From Listeria cossartiae subsp. cossartiae (GTDB taxonomy: Bacteria > Bacillota > Bacilli > Lactobacillales > Listeriaceae), in assembly GCF_014224155.1 (NCBI RefSeq), contig NZ_JAASUI010000001.1, forward strand, positions 868,001-932,000: 64,000 bases of DNA. Reading direction: 5' to 3'. Below the pieces are notes generated by a model. That model was not told the origin of the DNA. It did not search any database and worked only from the letters and a program-made list of their open reading frames with translations. Below, in pieces: positions 26,099 to 33,962 of this stretch (positions are counted from its first letter, which is position 1; the number at the start of each line of letters is the position of its first letter). Both the position numbers and the translations under genes were made by a program.

Positions 26099-26126
26099 TT
26101 GCAAGCGGTCTATTTTATGCTATAAT
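26099..26126 (+). promoter_or_regulatory. Rli55 promoter
   Basis: -35 TTGCAA (26099-26104), a 16-nt spacer and an extended -10 TGC-TATAAT (26118-26126) give one of the strongest-looking promoters in the window. The start of transcription should be near 26133. Confidence 0.8.
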
Positions 26127-26295
26127 AACGGTGATAAACGAATTCGTTCATACAAACAGTTAGATACTGGAAGTCTGGTGAAAATCCAGCACGGTCCCGC
26201 CACTGTAAGGAGTTAGACACTCTAAGTCAGGTCTTTTATCTAATTGTTTTAACTGGTTATACTGCTTCGAGGCAAAGCACGTATAATTCTTGGTT

Positions 26296-26326
26296 CCAGT
26301 GTAGTTGTCTCACTGGGGCTTTTTTA
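26296..26326 (+). terminator. Riboswitch-controlled terminator of Rli55
   Basis: CCAGTG (26296-26301) pairs with CACTGG (26311-26316), and GGCTTTTTT follows. Its 5' side lies next to the TTATAC/GTATAA stem that closes the riboswitch, so ligand folding can decide whether it forms. Confidence 0.8.
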
Positions 26327-26409
26327 TTTGTTTTTTAAAGCAAATAAGCCCACTATAAATGGTTTGGTGCCGAGAAGCTGAACGAGCTACGTTTTATCAA
26401 GCACCATAC

Positions 26410-26469
26410 GCACAAAGATGTGCACCGCTTCGTTTTATGGTGGGCAATGATCTTTTCAACGACGAAAAG
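26410..26469 (+). promoter_or_regulatory. ANTAR dual-hairpin element in Rli55
   Basis: P1 is GCAC-[AAAGAT]-GTGC (26410-26423) and P2 is CTTTTC-[AACGAC]-GAAAAG (26452-26469). Both loops are hexamers with A at position 1 and G at position 4, the recognition rule for ANTAR proteins such as EutV. No terminator overlaps P2, which fits a decoy rather than an antitermination role. Confidence 0.85.
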
Positions 26470-26515
26470 AGTGATACAAGGAATGTATCTTCATTGCCTA
26501 TTTACAAAAAAAGAT

Positions 26516-26544
26516 TTGACATTTCCACGTGTTTGGTTTTTAAT
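26516..26544 (+). promoter_or_regulatory. eutG promoter
   Basis: -35 TTGACA (26516-26521), a 17-nt spacer and -10 TTTAAT (26539-26544) form a near-consensus promoter between the Rli55 element and the eutG leader, predicting a start near 26551. Confidence 0.7.
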
Positions 26545-26568
26545 AAAGTGGACAAATAAAATATTTTA

Positions 26569-26649
26569 CGGTACAAAGGCGTACTGTTTACTTAGCAAAG
26601 AAGCTTTGAGTTGGAAGAGAAAATTTCTCTACTCAAAGCTTCTTTTTTT
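26569..26649 (+). promoter_or_regulatory. eutG leader: ANTAR dual hairpin overlapping a terminator
   Basis: P1 is CGGTAC-[AAAGGC]-GTACTG (26569-26586, one G-T pair). P2 is AGC-[AAAGAA]-GCT (26594-26605), a short stem. Both loops obey the A1/G4 rule. P2 overlaps the 5' arm of a 15-bp perfect terminator stem (26597-26611 with 26631-26645) followed by a T-run to 26649. P2 and the terminator cannot form together, so EutV binding would let transcription continue into eutG. Confidence 0.7.
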
Positions 26650-26676
26650 ATTTTAAAAAAACTAGGAGGTAATCTC

Positions 26677-27816
26677 ATGCAAAAAGTTAGTTTTAAAACA
26701 GACCTATACATTGGCCAAGGAGCAACAGATCGTTTACTCGATTTTAAAGACAAACAAATCTTTATCGTAACAGACCCGTTTATGGTTAGTTCCGGAATGA
26801 TTAATGCGATTACAGACAAAATTGATCCATCGAATACATATACAATTTTTAGCGAAATTATTCCAGATCCGCCGATTGAAAACGTCGTAGCAGGAATCGA
26901 AGTTTTAAATGAATGTGATGCAAACTTAATGATTGCTATCGGTGGTGGTTCTGCGATTGATGCGGCGAAAGCAATGAAATTCTTCGGTCAAAAACTTGGT
27001 ACGGTACGCGCGATGCCTTTCATCGTTATCCCGACAACAAGTGGAACTGGCTCTGAAGTGACTAGTTTCTCTGTTATTACAAACAAAGAAAAAGCGATTA
27101 AATATCCACTTATTACAGATGCTATTTTGCCTGATGAAGCGATTTTAGATGCGGACTTAGTAAAATCTGTACCGCCAGCAATCACAGCAGACACTGGTAT
27201 GGACGTGTTAACACATGCGCTTGAAGCATACGTGTCCACGAAAGCCAACGATTACTCAGACGCAATGGCAGAAAAAGTAATCCAATTAGTATTTACTTAC
27301 TTAGAACGTGCTTATAAAGACGGAAATGACCTTGAAGCGCGTGAAAAAATGCATAATGCGTCTTGTCTAGCGGGAATGGCATTTAACATTACCTCTCTTG
27401 GCTTAAATCATGGTATCGCTCATACAGCAGGAGCTAAATTTAAAATTCCGCATGGCCGTATGAACACATTACTATTACCGCACGTAATTAGTTATAACGC
27501 TGGAATTACAAGTGATTTCGGTAACAATCCAGACAACCGTGCAGCAGAACGTTACACAGCAATTGCAAAATTACTAAAAATGCCAGCATCCAATACACGT
27601 CTTGGTGTTCGTAGCTTGATTAATGCAATTAAACAACTTCAAAAGAAACTCAATATGCCAACAACCTTGTCAGAATGTGGTGTTAGCCGCACAGATTTAA
27701 ATGAAAATATCGCTCAAATCGCAGAAGGCGCGCTAAACGATGGATGTACTGCAACAAATCCTCGAACACCGACTGAAACGGATGTTAGTGCTATTCTCGA
27801 AAAAATGCTGGCATAA
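26677..27816 (+). CDS. eutG: Iron-containing alcohol dehydrogenase (EutG-type)
   Basis: A 379-residue iron-dependent alcohol dehydrogenase that likely reduces acetaldehyde from ethanolamine to ethanol, recycling NADH. It shows [32 protein letters not shown] and the metal-site histidines in GLNHGIAHTAGAKFKIPHG. It is closely similar to PduQ (21010), and Pdu or Eut use cannot be told from sequence alone; the EutV-type leader favours Eut. ATG 26677 with TAGGAGG is the start; the frame is open further upstream through the terminator without a valid start site. Confidence 0.88.
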   Translation: MQKVSFKTDLYIGQGATDRLLDFKDKQIFIVTDPFMVSSGMINAITDKIDPSNTYTIFSEIIPDPPIENVVAGIEVLNECDANLMIAIGGGSAIDAAKAMKFFGQKLGTVRAMPFIVIPTTSGTGSEVTSFSVITNKEKAIKYPLITDAILPDEAILDADLVKSVPPAITADTGMDVLTHALEAYVSTKANDYSDAMAEKVIQLVFTYLERAYKDGNDLEAREKMHNASCLAGMAFNITSLGLNHGIAHTAGAKFKIPHGRMNTLLLPHVISYNAGITSDFGNNPDNRAAERYTAIAKLLKMPASNTRLGVRSLINAIKQLQKKLNMPTTLSECGVSRTDLNENIAQIAEGALNDGCTATNPRTPTETDVSAILEKMLA

Positions 27817-27852
27817 AAGTTATTTATTTCACAACTGGAATCAAATAACCTA

Positions 27853-27881
27853 TTGACATCGTTTTCATGCTACTTTATAAT
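27853..27881 (+). promoter_or_regulatory. eutV promoter with cre-like site
   Basis: -35 TTGACA (27853-27858), a 17-nt spacer and -10 TATAAT (27876-27881) are perfect consensus. TGACATCGTTTTCA (27854-27867) matches 13 of 14 positions of the CcpA operator TGWAANCGNTNWCA by eye and covers the -35, so glucose repression through CcpA is likely. Confidence 0.8.
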
Positions 27882-27889
27882 AGAACCGA

Positions 27890-27980
27890 GCACAAAGACG
27901 TGTGGAATTATAAATATAGCAGAGCAACGGGGCTCCCTCAAAAATATTGCACAATATTTTTAAGGGGCTCTTTCTATTTT
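27890..27980 (+). promoter_or_regulatory. eutV leader: ANTAR dual hairpin overlapping a terminator
   Basis: P1 is GCAC-[AAAGAC]-GTGT (27890-27903) and P2 is GAGC-[AACGGG]-GCTC (27922-27935), both with A1/G4 hexaloops. The 3' arm of P2 overlaps the 5' arm of a terminator: TCCCT.AAAAATATT (27934-27948) with AATATTTTT.AGGGG (27953-27967), then CTCTTTCTATTTT. The predicted transcript starts only a few bases before P1. This makes eutVW autoregulated by antitermination. Confidence 0.85.
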
Positions 27981-28099
27981 CTTGGAGGAATTTTTCTCTA
28001 GCTCTTTAACTCTTTCGCTCAAGTAAATGCTTCTATAGAATGATTTTGTCCTTTATTGTGACGAATCAATCAATAGCAGAAGAAGAGGACGTGACAGAA

Positions 28100-28672
28100 A
28101 TGAATGGAAGAATTGTAATAGCCGATGATGAACCTATTACAAGAATGGATATCCGAGACATCTTGGAAGAAGCGAACTACAATGTTGTAGGGGAAGCGAC
28201 AGATGGTTTTGAAGCAATTGAGCTTTGTAAAACACATCAACCAGATCTTGTTATTATGGACATTCAAATGCCACTCTTAGACGGCTTAAAAGCAGGGAAA
28301 CGAATTATTTCAGATGGCCTTGCTGGCGGAATTATTTTACTTACTGCATTTAGTGATCAAAAAAACACCGAGAAAGCAAAAGGATTCGGAGCACTAGGCT
28401 ATTTAGTCAAGCCACTTGATGAAAAAAGTTTGATCCCAACGGTTGAAATGAGTATTGCCAAAGGGCGAGAAACAAGGAAATTAGAACAACAATTAGAAAA
28501 GCTCACCAAAAAATTAGAAGAACGTAAAGTGATTGAAAAAGCAAAAGGTGTGCTTATGATTGAGAACAACATCACAGAAGAAGAAGCCTACAACATGATT
28601 CGTAACCTAAGTATGGACAAGCGTTGTCCAATGATGGAAATCGCAGAAACGATCGTGATGAGCGATGACTAA
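28100..28672 (+). CDS. eutV: EutV, response regulator with ANTAR antiterminator domain
   Basis: A 190-residue two-domain protein. Residues 1-120 are a receiver domain: acidic pocket Asp9, Asp10, Glu11, phosphoacceptor Asp54 in DLVIMDIQMP, and the conserved Lys in GYLVKPLD. A coiled linker follows (LEQQLEKLTKKLEERK), then the ANTAR domain (about 135-190, VIEKAKGVLMIENNITEEEA). When phosphorylated by EutW it dimerises and binds paired RNA hairpins to prevent termination. The ATG at 28100 fits family N-termini; an in-frame ATG 60 nt upstream (28040) lacks a ribosome site. It overlaps eutW by 8 nt. Confidence 0.95.
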   Translation: MNGRIVIADDEPITRMDIRDILEEANYNVVGEATDGFEAIELCKTHQPDLVIMDIQMPLLDGLKAGKRIISDGLAGGIILLTAFSDQKNTEKAKGFGALGYLVKPLDEKSLIPTVEMSIAKGRETRKLEQQLEKLTKKLEERKVIEKAKGVLMIENNITEEEAYNMIRNLSMDKRCPMMEIAETIVMSDD

Positions 28673-30122
28673 AACGATTCGAGAAATGTGTTTACGCTAT
28701 ACCGATTTGTCTGAAAATGATATCGAGGAATTGATTCATACAGCCAAATCATTGCGCGTGTCTTCGATGTATCAAGATGTCGATGTGTTTATCGATGTGT
28801 ATAACAAACTTACTAGTGAAGCTCTTGTTATTCACCATACACCACCAAAAACAACCAATTCACTTTACAAAAATAAAGTAGTCGGAGAAACAGCCCTTCG
28901 CACAAACGAACCAGGTGTACTTAGAACACTGGAAACGGGTATGAATTCCAATGACTTACTTGCAAAAACACAAGAAAACGTATTAATTCGCCAAAAAGTC
29001 TATCCAATTCGCAACAAGCAGCGAGTCATTGCCGTGCTTATTCTAGAAAACGATATCAGTGCCGAAATTAAAGCGCATTTTGAAATCGACAATGAAGAAA
29101 CGGCATATCGAGATGTCTCCACTACGCTTTCCGCGATGAGCAAACTAAGCGATTCTATTACCGATCAGCTAGATGACGCGATTTTGATTTTTGACCGTAA
29201 AGGTATTTTACAACAAAAAAATTGCGCGGCAGATCAGTATTACGAACGACTTGGTTACATGGAAGATATCCAAGGCATGCATTATGATAATTTATCACTC
29301 GACCAGATCATGTTTGACGCAATTATGTATCAAATCGAAACTGGAAAACAGCCAATTCAACTAAAAAAAGAAGTGGTTATTGCCGGGAATTACTTTATTA
29401 TGAAGCAGATTTTCGTGAAAGAAGAAGACGAGCAGGAATGTCGTTTTATTCTTATCTTGCATGACATTACAGATATTAAGGTGAAAGAAGCAGAAATCGT
29501 TTCTAAATCAGTCGCGATTCGCGAAATTCATCATCGTGTCAAAAACAATTTGCAGTCTGTCGTTTCCTTGTTACGAATTCAAGGCCGACGTTCGACAAGT
29601 GTTGAGGCACAGAAAATCCTTAATGAAAGTGTCAGCCGAATCCTTGCTATTGCAGCAACCCATGAGCTTTTATCGAAGCAAATGGAAGATGGCATTAATC
29701 TTTACATGGTCATCGAAACAGTTGCCTACAATATTGAAAGATGTTGTACCGACTGTCCAAAAGTGGCTGTTAGAATGGATATCGACAAACGAATTTATTT
29801 GGATAGCGACCGTACTGTGGCGCTGGCGCTCGTTATGAATGAGCTACTGCAAAACTCGTATGACCATGCATTCCATCCAAATGAATCAGGCGAAATTTTA
29901 CTACAAATAAAAGAAGACAAGAATTTAATCCACGCAGAAGTAACCGATAATGGGCATGGCTTCAACGTTCGCAAAGTGTCCGAAAAAAGCCTAGGACTTT
30001 CCATTGTCAAAAGTTACATCAAAGATAAATTGCGAGGCAAAGTAACGATTGAATCGAATGAACATGGAACAAAAACAATGTTTGATTTTAAATACAATTC
30101 TATCCATGCTACAAAGAAGTAG
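28665..30122 (+). CDS. eutW: EutW, ethanolamine-sensing histidine kinase
   Basis: A 485-residue cytosolic sensor kinase with no membrane segment. Residues 1-140 are the N-terminal sensor domain of the H_kinase_N type, and about 165-275 is a PAS-like domain. The H-box REIHHRVKNNLQSVVSLLRIQ has histidines at about 289/290 (HisKA_2 type), and the ATPase domain has N-box NELLQNSYDHAF and G-box DNGHGFNV. It phosphorylates EutV in response to ethanolamine. Its stop codon lies inside P1 of the following eutA ANTAR element. Confidence 0.94.
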   Translation: MTKTIREMCLRYTDLSENDIEELIHTAKSLRVSSMYQDVDVFIDVYNKLTSEALVIHHTPPKTTNSLYKNKVVGETALRTNEPGVLRTLETGMNSNDLLAKTQENVLIRQKVYPIRNKQRVIAVLILENDISAEIKAHFEIDNEETAYRDVSTTLSAMSKLSDSITDQLDDAILIFDRKGILQQKNCAADQYYERLGYMEDIQGMHYDNLSLDQIMFDAIMYQIETGKQPIQLKKEVVIAGNYFIMKQIFVKEEDEQECRFILILHDITDIKVKEAEIVSKSVAIREIHHRVKNNLQSVVSLLRIQGRRSTSVEAQKILNESVSRILAIAATHELLSKQMEDGINLYMVIETVAYNIERCCTDCPKVAVRMDIDKRIYLDSDRTVALALVMNELLQNSYDHAFHPNESGEILLQIKEDKNLIHAEVTDNGHGFNVRKVSEKSLGLSIVKSYIKDKLRGKVTIESNEHGTKTMFDFKYNSIHATKK

Positions 30123-30191
30123 CTATGAAAAAGCGATGAAGCTTAAAGCCAAGTAACGATACTGTTATTTGTCTTTAAGCTTTTTCTTTTT
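30108..30191 (+). promoter_or_regulatory. eutA leader: ANTAR dual hairpin overlapping a terminator
   Basis: P1 is GCTAC-[AAAGAA]-GTAGC (30108-30123), overlapping the eutW stop. P2 is AGT-[AACGAT]-ACT (30152-30163), a short stem; both loops obey A1/G4. P2 lies inside a long terminator hairpin: AAGCTTAAAG (30139-30148) with CTTTAAGCTT (30173-30182), extended by CAAGTAAC/GTTATTTG, then TTTTTCTTTTT. Release by EutV would couple eutABC and downstream expression to ethanolamine. Confidence 0.78.
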
Positions 30192-30211
30192 GCTAGAAAG
30201 GAGTGAGGGTT

Positions 30212-31633
30212 TTGGCGGAAACAATTTTAAGTGTAGGGATTGACCTTGGAACGTCGACAACACAACTCATTTTATCCGAGTTAGAAATTCAAAATATGGC
30301 ATCAAGCTTCACCGTACCGCGGATTGTTATTTCAGATAAGCGGATCATTTTTAGAAGTGAGATTCTATTTACACCGATTCTTGCTGATAATTTGATTGAT
30401 GTAGAGGCGATTCGTGATTTTGTAACGAAAGAATATGCCAACGCAGGAATTAAAAAAGAAGAAATTGGCATGGGGGCTGTTATTATCACGGGTGAAACTG
30501 CTCGTAAAGATAATGCAAGCAACGTGCTAGAAGCCATGAGTGGTTTCGCGGGAGACTTCGTTGTTGCAACTGCTGGTCCGGATTTAGAAAGTATCATTGC
30601 CGGAAAAGGAGCAGGTGCGCATACGTACTCCAAAGACAATAACACGTCAGTTGTGAATTTGGACATTGGCGGTGGAACAACGAATTTATCGCTATTTGAT
30701 CGCGGTGAACTCATTGATACAGCTTGCTTAGATATTGGTGGTCGGTTAATTAAAGTAGACCGTGAAACAAGAAAAATCACCTATATTGCTCCAAAAATTC
30801 AAGCTTTAATCGAAAAACGTGGTTATCCAATCACGCTTGGTGGAACAACTTCACCAGAAAACTTGCAGCCAGTTTTAGGCGAAATGGTCGAATTACTAAA
30901 AAACAGTGTTGCTCTTGGGGCGCCAAATGATTTTTATGAAACGATTATTACGAATAAAGGCTTGAAATTTTTAACGGAAATCGATTGTATTTCTTTTTCA
31001 GGTGGCGTTGCAGATTGTATTTCCACTGGTGCGCTAAGTGATCCATTTAGATATGGCGATATTGGTTTACTGCTAGGGAAGGCAATAGCTGAATCTAGCT
31101 TGATGACCGAAAAAAAGTATATCGAATCTGTCGAAACCATACGGGCAACCGTGGTGGGAGCCGGTTCACACACAGCTGAAATTAGCGGTAGCACCATTAC
31201 TTACACCGAGAAAATTTTCCCAGTAAAAAATATTCCGATTTTGAAACTTGCCAAACAAGAAGAAGATGAAAATATGGCAGAAGTCATCAAGGAAAAACTT
31301 AGCTGGTTCAAAATAGATAATGAAATGGAACGTATTGCGCTTGCAATTGAAGGCGAAAATAGCCCAAGTTTCCAGCAAGTAACAGAGTACGCGAAAGCCA
31401 TTTGCGAAGGAATGAAAGAGCCAATCGCACTTGGTCATCCGCTAATTATCATTACTTGGCACGACATGGCAAAAGCCCTCGGACAAAGCATCTTCGGGCA
31501 TTTACCAGCCGGCTATCCACTCATTTGTTTGGATAGTGTCAAAGTCGATAATGGTGATTATATTGATATAGGAAAACCAGTTGCTGACGGGAAAGTGCTA
31601 CCAGTAGTAGTAAAAACCTTAGTCTTTAACTGA
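30212..31633 (+). CDS. eutA: EutA, ethanolamine ammonia-lyase reactivase
   Basis: A 473-residue actin/Hsp70-fold ATPase that reactivates ethanolamine ammonia-lyase by exchanging damaged cobalamin. Phosphate-1 is VGIDLGTSTTQLILSELE near the N-terminus and phosphate-2 is LDIGGGTTNLSLFDRGE near residues 150-166. The chosen start is TTG 30212 with AAGGAG 8 nt upstream; a GTG at 30203 sits inside that ribosome site. It follows the ANTAR-controlled terminator and precedes eutBC. Confidence 0.93.
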   Translation: MAETILSVGIDLGTSTTQLILSELEIQNMASSFTVPRIVISDKRIIFRSEILFTPILADNLIDVEAIRDFVTKEYANAGIKKEEIGMGAVIITGETARKDNASNVLEAMSGFAGDFVVATAGPDLESIIAGKGAGAHTYSKDNNTSVVNLDIGGGTTNLSLFDRGELIDTACLDIGGRLIKVDRETRKITYIAPKIQALIEKRGYPITLGGTTSPENLQPVLGEMVELLKNSVALGAPNDFYETIITNKGLKFLTEIDCISFSGGVADCISTGALSDPFRYGDIGLLLGKAIAESSLMTEKKYIESVETIRATVVGAGSHTAEISGSTITYTEKIFPVKNIPILKLAKQEEDENMAEVIKEKLSWFKIDNEMERIALAIEGENSPSFQQVTEYAKAICEGMKEPIALGHPLIIITWHDMAKALGQSIFGHLPAGYPLICLDSVKVDNGDYIDIGKPVADGKVLPVVVKTLVFN

Positions 31634-31674
31634 TCCACATAAATAGCTTTAATTTTGAGAGGAGGATTTATCGA

Positions 31675-33039
31675 ATGATTTTAAAAACGAATTTATTCGG
31701 CCATACATACCAGTTCAAATCCATCACTGATGTGTTGGCAAAAGCAAACGAAGAAAAATCAGGCGATCGCTTAGCCGGAGTTGCTGCTGAATCTGCAGAA
31801 GAACGTGTAGCTGCCAAAGTGGTGCTTTCTAAAATGACGCTTGGAGATTTACGTAATAATCCGGTTGTCCCATATGAAACAGATGAGGTAACACGTATTA
31901 TTCAAGACCAAGTAAACGACCGTATCCATGATTCCATCAAAAACTGGACAGTGGAAGAATTACGGGAATGGATTTTAGACCATAAAACAACAGATGCTGA
32001 CATTAAACGTGTTGCACGCGGCCTAACATCAGAAATTATTGCTGCTGTTACTAAACTAATGTCCAACTTAGATTTAATTTATGGGGCGAAAAAAATCCGT
32101 GTAATCGCACATGCGAACACAACAATCGGTCTTCCAGGAACTTTCTCCGCTAGACTACAACCAAACCATCCAACAGATGATCCTGATGGTATCCTTGCTT
32201 CACTAATGGAAGGATTAACTTACGGGATTGGGGATGCGGTAATCGGACTTAACCCAGTAGATGATTCTACTGATAGCGTAGTTCGCCTACTTAATAAATT
32301 TGAAGAATTCCGCAGTAAATGGGATGTGCCAACACAAACTTGTGTACTTGCACATGTGAAGACTCAAATGGAAGCAATGCGTCGCGGCGCTCCAACTGGT
32401 CTTGTATTCCAATCTATCGCAGGTTCTGAAAAAGGTAATACAGCTTTCGGTTTTGACGGAGCAACTATTGAAGAAGCTAGACAATTAGCCCTTCAAAGTG
32501 GTGCTGCAACTGGACCAAACGTAATGTACTTTGAAACAGGACAAGGTTCTGAACTTTCCTCTGACGCTCATTTCGGCGTAGACCAAGTAACAATGGAAGC
32601 TCGTTGTTATGGATTCGCGAAGAAATTTGATCCATTCCTAGTAAATACAGTAGTTGGATTTATCGGACCTGAGTATCTATATGATTCCAAACAAGTAATC
32701 CGCGCCGGCCTTGAAGATCACTTCATGGGTAAATTAACTGGTATTTCTATGGGTTGTGACGTATGTTACACAAACCACATGAAAGCCGACCAAAACGACG
32801 TAGAAAACTTATCCGTACTTCTAACAGCAGCAGGATGTAACTTTATCATGGGTATTCCTCATGGTGATGACGTTATGCTTAACTACCAAACAACTGGTTA
32901 CCACGAAACAGCCACTTTACGTGAATTATTTGGCCTAAAACCAATTAAAGAATTTGATCAGTGGATGGAAAAAATGGGATTCAGCGAAAATGGTAAATTA
33001 ACTAGCCGTGCTGGAGATGCATCTATTTTCCTAAAATAA
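31675..33039 (+). CDS. eutB: EutB, ethanolamine ammonia-lyase large subunit
   Basis: A 454-residue TIM-barrel subunit of the B12-dependent lyase that splits ethanolamine to acetaldehyde and ammonia. Strongly conserved segments include the cofactor and substrate region AHANTTIGLPGTFSARLQPNH, then YFETGQGSELSSDAHFGVDQ and GCDVCYTNHMKADQND. The ribosome site is GAGAGGAGG. The gene uses many frequent codons and lies directly before eutC, as in all eut operons. Confidence 0.96.
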   Translation: MILKTNLFGHTYQFKSITDVLAKANEEKSGDRLAGVAAESAEERVAAKVVLSKMTLGDLRNNPVVPYETDEVTRIIQDQVNDRIHDSIKNWTVEELREWILDHKTTDADIKRVARGLTSEIIAAVTKLMSNLDLIYGAKKIRVIAHANTTIGLPGTFSARLQPNHPTDDPDGILASLMEGLTYGIGDAVIGLNPVDDSTDSVVRLLNKFEEFRSKWDVPTQTCVLAHVKTQMEAMRRGAPTGLVFQSIAGSEKGNTAFGFDGATIEEARQLALQSGAATGPNVMYFETGQGSELSSDAHFGVDQVTMEARCYGFAKKFDPFLVNTVVGFIGPEYLYDSKQVIRAGLEDHFMGKLTGISMGCDVCYTNHMKADQNDVENLSVLLTAAGCNFIMGIPHGDDVMLNYQTTGYHETATLRELFGLKPIKEFDQWMEKMGFSENGKLTSRAGDASIFLK

Positions 33040-33058
33040 GGAAGGGAGGAACTAAGCG

Positions 33059-33940
33059 ATGAACGAACAAGAATTAAAACAAATGATTGAAGGCATTTTA
33101 ACAGAAATGTCCGGTGGTAAAACAACTGATACAGTAGCAGCTGCACCAACTAAATCTGTAGTTGAAACAGTTGTAACAGAAGGTAGCATCCCGGATATTA
33201 CTGAAGTAGATATCAAAAAACAATTACTAGTACCAGAACCAGCTGATCGTGAAGGTTATTTGAAAATGAAACAAATGACACCTGCTCGACTTGGTTTATG
33301 GCGTGCTGGTCCACGTTACAAAACAGAAACAACTCTTCGTTTCCGTGCGGACCATGCAGTAGCACAAGATTCCGTTTTCTCTTACGTTTCTGAGGATTTA
33401 GTAAAAGAAATGAACTTTATCCCAGTAAACACTAAATGTCATGATAAAGATGAGTACTTAACTCGCCCAGACTTAGGTCGTGAATTTGACAATGAAATGG
33501 TAGAAGTGATTCGTGCGAATACTACGAAAAACGCTAAACTACAAATCGTTGTCGGTGACGGACTTAGCTCAGCGGCAATTGAAGCGAACATCAAAGACAT
33601 CTTACCATCCATTAAACAAGGTTTGAAAATGTATAACTTGGATTTTGATAACATTATTTTCGTTAAACATTGTCGTGTACCTTCCATGGACCAAATCGGT
33701 GAAATCACTGGCGCTGACGTAGTTTGCTTACTTGTAGGTGAACGTCCAGGTCTAGTAACAGCTGAATCCATGAGTGCATACATTGCTTACAAACCAACAA
33801 TTGGTATGCCAGAAGCTCGTCGTACCGTTATTTCTAACATTCATAGCGGCGGAACTCCACCAGTTGAAGCAGGCGCATATATTGCTGAATTAATTCACAA
33901 TATGCTTGAGAAAAAATGTTCTGGTATCGATTTAAAATAA
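33059..33940 (+). CDS. eutC: EutC, ethanolamine ammonia-lyase small subunit
   Basis: A 293-residue small subunit completing the cobalamin site. An N-terminal helix ([19 protein letters not shown]) with a low-complexity linker resembles the targeting extension reported for EutC. The folded part begins near residue 50 with [18 protein letters not shown], and later [14 protein letters not shown] and [20 protein letters not shown] are seen. It has a strong ribosome site (GGAAGGGAGG) 20 nt after eutB. Confidence 0.95.
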   Translation: MNEQELKQMIEGILTEMSGGKTTDTVAAAPTKSVVETVVTEGSIPDITEVDIKKQLLVPEPADREGYLKMKQMTPARLGLWRAGPRYKTETTLRFRADHAVAQDSVFSYVSEDLVKEMNFIPVNTKCHDKDEYLTRPDLGREFDNEMVEVIRANTTKNAKLQIVVGDGLSSAAIEANIKDILPSIKQGLKMYNLDFDNIIFVKHCRVPSMDQIGEITGADVVCLLVGERPGLVTAESMSAYIAYKPTIGMPEARRTVISNIHSGGTPPVEAGAYIAELIHNMLEKKCSGIDLK

Positions 33941-33962
33941 GCTAGTTAGAGGAGGAAACTTC

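Larger units (their letters stand above)
26133..26500 (+). ncRNA. rli55: Rli55: cobalamin riboswitch joined to an ANTAR-binding element
   Basis: A cobalamin riboswitch (GGTGAAAATCCAGCACGG-like segment near 26177-26194, CCGCCACTGTAAGG at 26197-26210, B12 box TCTAAGTCAGG at 26221-26231) ends in a terminator at 26296-26326. Downstream lies a dual hairpin that EutV can bind (26410-26469) but with no terminator of its own. In L. monocytogenes, B12 gives the short RNA; without B12 the long RNA sequesters EutV so that eut genes stay off. The 3' end given is approximate; read-through could run to the eutG terminator near 26649. I see no convincing coding sequence between 26087 and 26676. Confidence 0.9.

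Noticed and set aside
26359..26656. Two overlapping open frames between pduX and eutG
   Set aside because: They run through the Rli55 ANTAR element and the eutG terminator; no start with a ribosome site, and the conserved RNA signals explain the region.
28040..28099. Longer EutV starting at ATG 28040
   Set aside because: The added residues precede the receiver domain, are not family-like and lack a ribosome site; ATG 28100 fits the known N-terminus.
30141..30154. GCTT-[AAAGCC]-AAGT as P1 of the eutA ANTAR element
   Set aside because: It shares bases with P2 so both could not form, has a G-T pair, and the upstream hairpin 30108-30123 is stronger with spacing like that in Rli55.
30123..30202. 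Separate promoter for eutA
   Set aside because: No -35/-10 pair is visible; the terminator with ANTAR hairpins suggests read-through from eutVW.
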